A DNA stretch of 64,000 nt from Norana najaformis. Its lineage: Eukaryota > Annelida > Clitellata > Crassiclitellata > Hormogastridae. The stretch covers positions 46,379,976 to 46,443,975 of the forward strand of contig OZ029913.1 in the NCBI GenBank assembly GCA_964023275.1, given 5' to 3'. The notes beneath the pieces were generated by a model that made no database searches, was not told where the DNA came from, and saw only the letters and a program-made list of their open reading frames with translations. Below, one piece after another: positions 36,501 through 48,500 of the stretch; position 1 is the first letter of the stretch, and each line of letters starts with the position of its first letter. Position numbers and translations under genes: made by a program.

Positions 36501-39500
36501 GTTCTTGGACCTCTTCTGTTTATCCTCTACACTACCCCACTCAGTTCACTCATTAAAGCATCCTCCGTTGACCATCACCTCTATGCTGATGACACCCAAC
36601 TATTCATCTCTTTCTCTCCAAATTGTTTCAATGAATCTACAGATCATATTCTTTGTGTGGTTAAACAAATCTCCTCTTGGATGACATCTAATCTCTTATG
36701 CCTGAACCCATCTAAAACTGAATTCATACTTATCGGCCTACGTGACCAGCTCAAGAAAATTCCTGACCCCTCTATCTCCCTCAGCCTGGACTCTGCCTCC
36801 ACCCACACCTTTAATACTAACTCTTCTGTCCGTAATTTAGGTGTTATTTTCGACCAGAACCTTACTTTTTCTGATCATATCACCCATCTTTCCCGCTCTT
36901 GCTTTATGCATATCCGCGACCTTCGCAGAATCCGTCCTATGCTTGACTTCAAAACCGCATCTATCATTGCCACATCCATAGTCCATGCAAAACTTGACTA
37001 CTGCAATTCACTTTTCCTCAATATTGACACAACCCAGATAAATCGCCTACAAGCTATCCAGAATGCTCTCGCACGTGCTGTCACCAAAACCCCCAAACAC
37101 CATCACATCACCCCTGTTCTCAAATCACTGCACTGGCTTAAAATACCAGAACGAATAGAGTACAAAGTCTTATCCCTCACCTACAACACACTTCAATCCT
37201 CCCAACCCTCCTATCTTCGTCAATTATTTACTATCCAACCACTCCGTTCAACCCGCTCCTCATCTGTCCTAACACTTCTTCGCCCTCCCGTCACCTCATC
37301 CTTAAAATTTGGAAATCGCTCGATAGCCATAGCTGCCCCACCCCTTTGGAATAAACTCCCGCCAGAATTGCGACAGTTGTCTGGTCAATCATACGAACTC
37401 ACCAACATTTCACCTCTTTCAGTTTCTGCGCAGGTCTTTCACTCAAGACTGAAAACACTTCTTTTCCAGAAATCTTATCCTGATTCTTCCTCTTCCTCTT
37501 ATCTCTCTTCTCGCTTCAATTTCAAACATCATCCACCGTAGCCGTCCGACTGTCTGAGTGCCTGACTCCTGGATCTTGACCCTTTTGCCTATCGATTTTG
37601 TTTTGACTGAGCGCCTGTGAATAAGCTGGTTCCCGCAACTTAGCTTTCGTTGAGCGCTGTAGAAATCTCGAGATTACGATTTACGATTTTTACGATTTTA
37701 CTAAAACAGATTAAATCGTCAAAATCACTGAGGTCGGCACTCACATGCTAAAACATATACCAGATATATTGAATAATTAGTGTTATTGGTCACAGCACAT
37801 TTATGCTTATTTGTTATTATGCAGATTTATTTTTCTTTTATTTTCAGCAATTCCTGTTTTCAGACAAAACAATAAAATTTTTTAAAGGTCTTATTCAGAA
37901 AACTGACGTGAAGCGAGTGCTGTGCATTGGAACTCCACGGTTCGTATTTTATAATCTAAGTTTTGTTTGGAGAACAATTTTCTAATTATTTTTGTTTCAT
38001 TCATTCAGTTTGTAAATTTATATACTGCCCTTTTAAGGTATCTACTCAGATACGCTCACAGCCCAGAATTGGCAAAAGAGAACAGCTCCAAAATATTAAT
38101 AAAATGTGCATTCAGTGTCCCTAGTTAGAAGATGCGGCTTTATAGGATTCATTCCAAGTGGATAGCCCTCTCACCAAGAAGGTCCAATGTTGCTTTATCA
38201 AAGCGCGAAAAAAGGGACCTGCTACCAGCTAGACTCATCAAGACAAGTTGATAAATCACCTGTAAGTTGGGAGGTGTACTGCCCGGCTGCCACTGCCAGA
38301 CCCACACCAAAATCTTAACACAGGCAGGCTGTTGAATGAGCAGCTATTGAATACATCATGTATATAATCAGAAACACGACAAAATCTAGAAATACAGCTA
38401 ACAAGCATTGTAGCTGCCGGCAGTCAATGTTCCAGGAATGTTGCTTGCAGATGACTTGTTGTTAAAATGTTATTTACAAATTACAACTTAACAGAAACTC
38501 ATCACAAATTTGCGGGTGTCTGGTTGTAGGCTTTATGAAGCCCTTGTTGGCGAGAGTGAGTTACAGAACAGGCCAAAGTGCCTTCTTATTGACATTGACC
38601 AACGATTTGTAAGCACATTTCAACTTCATTTTATTGATGGGTGGCAAATGGTCATGGTATTGAATTGGAATCGCTTACTGTGCACAGCTTGGTGACCATT
38701 CTTTGGGAACAATCTTATTCCAAAATCTGCCAGATTTGCTCGAGAAGCACTTCCATCTTTGTTAAGTTGTACCATTTTAGAATGTTTAAGTACCTTTGAA
38801 AGGTAATGTTAAAGGCGCTATATAAACGTTCTGTTAAATGCTTGGTAAAATTTTGCTTAATTTCACCATCGCATTTGTACTGGGCTTCTCCAGTGGATTA
38901 AATTTGTGACTATGGTTTCCTTGTTGCAACCATCGATTCATGCCTTTTGCATAATCATAACGGCACTGTAGAAGTCATTGAATTACAGAAAGACTGTTAA
39001 AGACTGTTTTCCTTTTTTTGTCACTTTTAGGAACAGTTCTATGGCCCACACGAGTTTTGTCGATACAATATGTTCAATCATCACTTTTTTGATGGTTCTG
39101 CTTCATCTGATGTCTATCTGCATTTTGTCCGAGATCCTTCGCACTCACCAGATGATTTGCTGGTTGTCATAGATCCACCATTTGGAGGACTTGTTGAAGT
39201 TCTTGCTTTGTCATTGTTGAGAATTGGTCACGACATCTTCCATGATCAGACACAACGTACGGTGACGAAAGATAGTGTTATATTAGCTTGACACTGTTAG
39301 TTTTGCTAGCAATTTATTTGTAACTGCACAATAGTCTAGTGGTTAGCATGCTGGGCTGTCAACCCAGAAGTGGGGGGTTCAAATTTCTGCCAGGGCAGAA
39401 TGATGTTTCAAGATTTCTGTGCCCCCTGCACCCTCTGGTGAACTTAGCTGTAAAATGACTGAAAACTGTCTGTACGCTGTGAAAAGACCAGATGGCAAGG

Positions 39501-42500
39501 GAGAGGAGAAGCCATCTACCCTATCTACCCTCATGTTCCGAGGCTAAGAAAATGAAGTTGCTGTACTTCATACCAGCATGCCAGCCAAAAACGCATCATG
39601 GCTGCATGTCTTACCATGCAGCAGCAGATCATGCATGCGCATTCACGAGTATGACTACGCTAGGCTGCTAACTGGAATTAATGTTATACAGTTACGTTTA
39701 TTCCACTTAAAACTGTCAGCAAGGATTTTAAATACAGGTAGAATAAGCATTCTTCCTATGAACTTTAGCGACCATTTGGTTTTATGTTTATTTACTACAA
39801 CTTAGATGTACACTAGCAAAAGAGAGTAACACTCTAAAACAACGACTATGTATCGACAAAGTCAGCATACATGTAACTGTGAATCTCTATATACAGTCCA
39901 TGACATCACAAGTCTGTTTCATGATGATCCTTCTCAGATTAAGTTGCAATTTTATCTGAATAATCAGATCTTCAGGTTGCTCTGTTTTCGTTGCCACATG
40001 ATACGAGACCAAATTTACCCATGAATGAAATGGCCCCATTAGTGTAGATGACTATAAAAGTTTACTTCCTATACTTAGGCCTCATTATGATATAGTAATT
40101 ATAAAATCTATGGTCTCATGCTCCAACGCATTTTGACGAGCCTGAAGCTGTGGTCAGTGAGTTTCTTATCATCAATCACCCAGTTACAGTATAAACATGT
40201 ACGCTATGTCATTCTTCGAATGGTGACATTTATCAAAGACCGAGATTGTCAAACTGTCGTAGGAGTAAATGGAAGTGTGAACCCGAAACCTTACTACAAG
40301 CTGCCGCTGTTGTGCATCTGTCAACATTTCATCTCATCAAAAGGACTTTGCATTCAATTAAATTCATGGGACCAAAAATCATTTTCGTAATAACTGTTTT
40401 CATCTTATAAGTTTTCATCTTAAGAGAATAATTTACGATGAGGTGCATTGACATCGGAACAGACCAAGTTTTCATTTCATACTAAGTGATATTTTGTCCT
40501 ATCCATTTTCATCTTAAATGTTTTGCATTGTGTCATTATATTTACAGCTTCTGTATGCATTTTTAGTCTGTTTAATGTTATGGCAACAGTTACAGTCAAC
40601 AAATGCAGTGACAGATAGGTTTATATTTACAATAGTAGTTGCAATTTTAGTTTCATTTGCAAGCAGTTCAGTGACATAATTACTGTTATAGTTATGATTA
40701 CAATTATTTCAGCAGTTTGCAGTAATGATTAGGGTCATTACTGCTACACTGACATCTGATCGTAATAGTTTGTTCAAGGGAGTAAGAATACGGACAGCAA
40801 CAGAGCGTATATTCAGATGCAGTATGATGTAAGTGATGTAATCTGATTTTATTTATGTAGAAGTGTTGTAAGTTCTTACACATTTTATAAGCTATGTAAT
40901 CAGAAGCATTATTTTCAGAGAAGTAATGAGGTGTAAAGCTGCTTATCTTTTAGATGGTGAATATCTTCCACAAACTCTCTGGGTGTTTCCATACTTCATG
41001 GAGGCACGGATTATAAAGAAGCTGCCATCTTTTACGATGCTTGATTACAGGGTATGTCCTTTTCTGCATTTGTCAATATTACAAATATTGTTCTTCCCCA
41101 TTCCTGATCAGAAGACAAGAAAAAATATTTATATATGTGTACTGATATCTTGATTTAATGACCTTGCATGCATTATAAGTGCATTAATTAAAGTTAAATT
41201 TAAAATACTTATTTTAGGTTGAGTATGAAAACACTTCAAACAGATCAAAGGGAGGCAATAAAATTGGAACATTGGTTCGCATATTTACCAATCTGGATCC
41301 ATCTACTGTCGTCCTTCCTTCCAGTGAGGGTTACAGGTCAGTTGGAAAAGTCCCTGCAAACAAAACCAAATTTTAAACAATTAACCATAAGGATGATGCT
41401 GTAATTTACCAAAAGGTCGATGCAGCTTCAGTTTTGAGCCTTTCAATCCTATGAGGTGGGGAACAATAGCTGATTGTTTTGTTGTAACATCATCTTAGAC
41501 AGTTACTGTTTTGGAACCTTGACCAAGTCCTTCCTCACAATTGCTAAACGCAACTGATGCTGTTATTAGATAATAGCGTTTAATAAATGCAGAAATAATA
41601 GTAAGCAATATGAAAAGTTTGTACTTTTGCAGCATTGCAGATGTCAAAGCTGCACTTAAGCTAAATGATCCTGTGCTTTAGCTTACATACATTAGGGTCA
41701 GGATGTGACGCATATAACATTCTTCACTGTAATTTTGATCTGACTTAGCATGGCAGAGGATATATATCCCAAATGTAAGTTTACAAATTCATAATTAGGT
41801 GATACTATGCCTCCCAAAAAGCATATAGTTGTATATGTATACAGCCATGGCAGATCAGTCACAAACCATAATGTTTAGGATTAATAATGATAATCTTATT
41901 TAAATAATATCAGATTTAAGTTGTTTCTTTCATTTTAGTTTATTTCTAGTATTTTAATCATTAATGTTGCTTAATTTGATTTAATATAAAAGTAAGGCCC
42001 CATTTCTTTTCAACACCTCTTTCTTCACTCCCCGATTATTGCAGACGCTCGGTGTAGGAATAGGCATTTTAGATAATAAGTGAGAGTAACTCTGATGCAC
42101 TTTAAGTAGCAATGTGATGCAATTTGGGTAACAGCAGGAGGAACTGTGATGCACTTTGGGTAACAGTCATATTGCCCGTGCTGCAATATTACTCTACCCA
42201 GGCCTCCATCACTCTAGTCCACGCATTTATCTGCTCCAGAATTGACTTTGGAAACATGGTTTTTGCCGGTCTTGGATCCTCTTCCCTCTCCCAACTTCAG
42301 TCTGTCCTAAATGCTGCAGCTCGCTTGATTGGCGGCATTCCAAAGTTTGGCCATATCTCCTTATTCATGCTGGAAAAACTCCACTGGCTTCCAATCCGAG
42401 AACACATCCAGTTTAAAATTCTGGCCCTAAGGTCACCAGGCAGGTTGTTCCATGAGGCAGGGCCAACAACGGCGAAGCTGCGACACTGTGCAGTAGTAGT

Positions 42501-45500
42501 GCGAGCCATAGGAACTACCAGGTCTCCCTGGACTGCCGATCGCAGCAGTCGGCGGCCAGGGACAGAAGAAACAGGGACACAGAGCTCCCTTAGATAAATA
42601 GGTGCACTGCCAACAAGGCAGCTGCGCACAAAGGCCAGAATTTTAAAGTGGATGCGTTCTCGGATTGGAAGCCAGTGGAGTTTTTCCAGCATGAATAAGG
42701 AGATATGGCCAAACTTTGGAATGCCGCCAATCAAGCGAGCTGCAGCATTTAGGACAGACTGAAGTTGGGAGAGGGAAGTGGATCCAAGACCGGCAAAAAC
42801 CATGTTTCCAGTCAATTCTGGAGCAGATAAATGCGTGGACTAGAGTGATGGAGGCCTGGGTTGAAAGGGAGCATCAGATAGTGCGTATTTGGCGAAGGTG
42901 GTAAAAACAGGTACGGCAGACATTATTTATGTGCTCCCGCAATGTGAGCTCCTGATCCAGGGTCACTCCCAGGTTACGCACTGAGGAATGAAAAGAGACA
43001 TGAGGAAAGCAGGGATAAATTTGCCATGTCAATCTTTGGGAGTTGGATGGAGCCACCAAGCCAGATGAACTGGGTTTTGCTGGGGTTCAAGCGAAGATGG
43101 TTGGATTTTAGCCAGGACTCAAGTGCCAACGATGCATGGAGCAACCTGAGGGTCATAGAAACAGCCTCCGCTGCCGTGCCATGAGTATAAGCCTGTGTGT
43201 CGTCGGCATGTTGATGGGATATTACCCCTAATGAAGACAGAATGGAGCCCAGGTCAGCAGTGTAAAGAATAAAAAGGACAACTCACTATTATCTCCCTTT
43301 CAGTCTGAATACCATAAGTTTCATTCAACAGAATTCGCACTTCTTGCTACTTGTGATGACATCGTGTGCTCTATGAGTAAGGGTAGGGTGATAGCACTTG
43401 TTTTCTCGACTTACCTGCTGCATTTGATACAGTGAATCATTCTCTCTTGTTGCATCATCTTCAGCACTGGTGTGGAGTTTCTGGTTCTGCCCTGAATTGG
43501 TTTGCTACTTATCTTAGTCCACTCACTCAAGCAGTATATATAAATGATAATTATTCATCTAGTACTTTGTTGACATGTGGTGTTCCACAGGGTTCTGTGC
43601 TTGGTCCTCTTTTGTTTTCACTATACACTACATCCTTAGGTACACTACTAGACAGTCATTCACTAGGATATCATTTCTGTGCTGATGATACTCAAATGTA
43701 CATTTCTTTTGACAGTTTATCTTGTCATTCATCTGTGCAGCTGTTATCCACTGCCTTTGAAGAGGTGCAGTCTTGGATGGCAGCTAATAAACTCCTCTTT
43801 AACCCGTCAAAACTGAATTTATGGTCCTGGGGACTCCACAACAGCTTAAGAAGTTTGAATGGCTTAAATCTTTAAAACTGGGTGATTTGCTTGTGGAGTT
43901 GGTTGATGCTGCTTAACTTGGGCATTATTTTTGATTCTACTGTGTCTCTAACCAACTATGTAAATGGAATTTGCAAGTCATCATACATGCATGTTCATGA
44001 CATATGCAGAATTCGGTGATTTTTCCTTATGTCTTGAAGGATAACTCTAGCAAATGCACTTATAGAGAGTACGGAGATCCAAGAGTGCTGTCCAAGCCAC
44101 ACTTTTGCAAGGGCACAGAGCTAAATAGATTGAATAAAGCATGTCATGTGATGTAGTGCCTATATTGTAGGATGGTGACACGAGCTTTCTACACATACGA
44201 GTCAGTGTAAAGTAAAATTGTTCTCATTGATTAGCAATATTCAGTGTGTGCTCTGTTGTGCAAACACAGTGTAAACAAAAGCCACTGCCTGTTTTCGGGG
44301 CAAGCTGCGATGTATACATATGAGAGGGCATCCTGGAAAGCCTAATTAATTCTCTCCCGAGTCACAGCCGAAACTAAAGCAATGCTTTTCTTGCTATTTA
44401 GCTCTGCGCCCTTGCAAAAGTGTGGCTTGGACAGCACTGGTTGACTCCATGGATCTGACAGGTCTCGGGTCCACCCTGTTGTTTGATCACAAGATGGTCT
44501 AAGTCATGGTAGTTGGAAGGCAGAGGTTGTGTGAAACTCAGGAAGTTCTGTTCATGTTAGATAACACCGATCTGTGTAAAATGAGTGGGAAAGTTATGGA
44601 AGCTACCCATTCATCCCCTAGTAGAAAATTGGTTAGTCTGCTCCTTAGAAAATCGCAGTCGAAACAAAACAATCTGTCGGATTTCTGGCAGGGCTCTGGC
44701 CCACCCTGTCACAAGGTTGCGAGATGGTCAAAGTCACGATAGTTGGAAGATAGAGGTTGTGCAAAGCTTGGGGAAGAACAAATAGACAGGTCTGTGTGAA
44801 CCCAAGAGGTAGCAGTTGCCATAGGAGAAAACTGGTGCCATAGGAGAAAACTCGTCAGTGCACTCCTGAGGAAGTGACAGCCAAATTCGGAAACCAGCTC
44901 AAAACGATCTGATTTCAAGGTTTGGGCCCACCCTGTTGCGAGATTGTGAGATGGACTATTACTAGATAGTGAGAAGATAAGAGGTTGTGCGAAACTCGAA
45001 GAAAGAGACGCCCGCATTACCCCTTGTTGAAATTCAGATGGCAGAAGAGATAACTGGAGTGGAAGAGATGGAAGAGATAACTGGAAGAGACCGAATCTTA
45101 ACGCAGACCAAGAACTGGTACATCAGAAACGGAACCTAGTTGCCCAGATAGATTAGGAGTTGACCCCTTTGACACCATATATGCTTGTCAGAACACACAG
45201 CTCAGAAAACTGACTGAAGTGCAAGGAAGGTCCCTCATGCATAGGTCGGGATGAAATTCTGTGTGTAAATAGTGAAGGGTAGAGAGAGGACCTTCACAGT
45301 CATACAGTTCCATAGAAGTATCCTAGCTCTCAAAGCAGAGTTTATTAACTGTGTTGGTTGCTAATTGCCAACACAGAAATCCAGTAAGAAAACGTACTCC
45401 GTAAGTTGTGGTGCATGACACATATGTGTGGGGCTGGGAGTCCTACACATGGAGATGAAGCAAAAGGTATTTATGTATTGCCCGATATCCCTATGTCTAG

Positions 45501-48500
45501 GGTGGAAAGACGCAGAAGCTCATCGTAAGAAAATGACTGGTGTCTCAGATTATTGGCGATAGCGGGAGAGTTACAAGTTGCATCGTGGTTATGAGAAAAC
45601 CTTTAGTAAAGAAGGCCCGCAGAAAAGGACTGTTGCTGGTAAAGGAACAAACCATGTTCTGCGTGAAGGCCATCCTCAGGACATTGCCTATCCGGCGACC
45701 ACGGTAGGGGCAGAGTTGGATCTCGACAGAGCTTTACAGTGTTGACTCCCTTAAGGAGCGGACCATCCTAAATCTTCCTTGGAGAGAGTGAAGACTATGG
45801 GCAGAGATGATATGGGATGGCCATTGTATGTCAGAAATAGAGGGGCCAGTGAGGCGGGTGGATTGAAGCATATTCCCGGGCCAAAGTCACCTCGCCCCGC
45901 GAAGTTATGTCCCGACCAAGATCGCCGCATATATATTAATATATATATATTTAGGAATTTATTTGTACTATATAAATCATTATCATCAGTGGCTTATCTC
46001 TCTTTGGAGCATTACTAAATGAATTTGTTACATTTAAAATTTATATTGCACCTTTATGGGATTCTTGAAAGCTACTGTGTAAATGTTCACATACATGCAT
46101 ACATAAATACATATATGCTATATAGCATTTATAGCATTTACAAGACTGTTATAGAATAGGCTGATTAACCATCAGCTAGAGCTTTTTCTCAGTTCTTGTT
46201 CCTTGTTTCAGAAGCTGAGTGTTGTGATCATGGAACATTTGTCCATATTTCAGGTTCTGCTCAATTTGTAAGAAGTACGTGGCTGCAGAAAACAAACACT
46301 GTGACAAATGCAAGGCTTGTACCACAAAGGTATTTATTTGTGCATGTTTGTTTGTATGTAGTTACATTAAAGCCCGGTAACAAGCTTTCACAACCAAGTG
46401 TTACTGGGTTTCTTGCTACCACAATACATTGGATATTGCCATATAGTTTGAGTTTTTATACATGTACATATTTTTGGCATTCTTGTAATAGCTGTTCTCT
46501 TCCATCTCTTGACTTCACTTTCAAAAATATAAATTTGAATTTGTAACTATTTAAATAAAAGGCTTGAAAACTTTGTAAAAAATATAAATTTAAATAATAC
46601 TGTAACACCATTAAAATCACATGACAGAAGAACAGTTCCAAGTTAGTTTAATGCAAGTGCTTCCTCTGTTTAGAGAGTCCACATGGGTAACAAGGTCTTG
46701 AATCAAAGTGTCTGCAAATTACAAAGAAACACAGGATGCTATTTTCTGCTGTTTTTCGTTTTCAGCTTTCTTCTGTGTGCTCTGTTTCTTGTTCCTCTAA
46801 AACTAGTATTGCTACATGTATACTGTTGAGAGCTTTTGTGTATATGCCATGACTTTTCCATACATTCTTTAATGCTGCCCCAATGTTGTCCTTTTTGCCA
46901 ATCTTGACCAAATCTCTTTATTGCAGTCAAAGTCTTGGGTTATAAGTGAGCCAAGATATGGAAATGTGTCAGCCTGCTGCAGTTGATTACCTTGTAATTT
47001 GATGCTGCAGTTTGTACCTTTTGTTACCACGATCTTGGTTTTGTCCACATTAATCGACAAACCCTGGTTGCTGCTTGCCTGGTTAAGACGATCCACAATC
47101 TCCTGCAGTTCTGCTTTTCAGGTTGCCAACGGAAAATATGTCATAAGCATATCGCAGATTTATAATTCTTCTCCTTCCTGTTTGAATTCCACCATCATAA
47201 CCATCCAGCACTTCTTGGTTCATGAGTAAACTGCCTGTCAGTGTCTTTCGCCTCACTGTCTTCATACAATGTTTCAAAGCACTCACTCCAAAGCTTTGCA
47301 GTTTTAATTCTCTGTGATTATTTCACCTGATGCTAACTGACTGTGGAACAACTGAGATTGAAATTTCCATGTGAGTGTCCTGACTGTGTGGTAAAGAAGT
47401 CGCATGTTTCCCTTGTGATTTGCAGCCTCCAGCTTCTCATGCAGACTTTTAAGTTGCACTCGTTTATCTTCCGGCATCTTTCTTTGAACTTTCCTTTGCA
47501 ACTCCCTGTACTTTTTGGGATCTTTGGTTTTGGCATGTCTTTTTGCCTTGGTTAATGCTAAGCTTTCATCTGATATCTATGGTTTCCGATTCTGTCCCTT
47601 CTCTTAACCCAGTGTATGCTTTGCTACATCAAGTAGAATTGTCTTGGTCCCTTGCCATAGCTCCTCTGGTGTTCTCTCCCCTTCATCCAATTCTAATGCC
47701 TCAAAATGATTTTTAACTTCCAATGTGTAAACATCTGCCTTCTTACCCTTTAGCTCCTCCAGATCTTTGGTGCTTCCAGTTTCTTCTTTCTAGCCAGTCT
47801 AACCTTTATCCTTGCCACTAGCAGATTATGGTCAGAATCACAATCTGCCCTGGGTAGGCTCTACAGTTCCTGATGCTAGATCTCCAACTCTGTGCTGTTG
47901 CAATGTAATCAGTTTGGTTCCTTGTTCCTCCATCTTGTGACGTCCACATGTACAAGTGCAGTGGGTGAAGTTTGAGCCACGTGTTGCACAGACTCGTTTC
48001 GTGATCAAAACAAAAGTCCAGCAGTTGCTCACCTGCTTCATTGCCCCATTCATTACTCAATTAATCAACAGTTCCATTGCAACAGGCAGTGTTCCAGCGG
48101 CCTTTAAAGTTGCGACTGTCACTCTGCTGCTAAAGAAACCTGGTTTAGACACTGCTGGTGCAAAAAGTTAAAATCAGCCAATATCTAACTTGTCTGTTTT
48201 ATCTAAAGTGTTAGAAAGGGTTATAGTCAGGCAACTTGTCAACTACCTCAACATCAACAACCTGCTCCCAAATAGGCAGTCGACCTACCGTGCTTCCCAT
48301 TCCACAGAGACGGCTCTTGCACATATTCTTTCTGACATACTCACTGCAATTGACTGCGGAAACTTCTCTCTTCTATGTCTTCTGGACCTGTCTGTTGCAT
48401 TCGACACAGTCGACCACAGTATTCTTCTTCACTGCCTACACTTATCTTATGGCATGTCATCCACCATGCTTCAGTGGATGACGTCTTACCTGACAGGCAG

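Noticed and set aside
39325-39400. Functional tRNA-Asp gene
   Set aside because: Anticodon arm and boxes are recognisable but the acceptor stem does not pair and a SINE body follows; classed as a tRNA-derived SINE.
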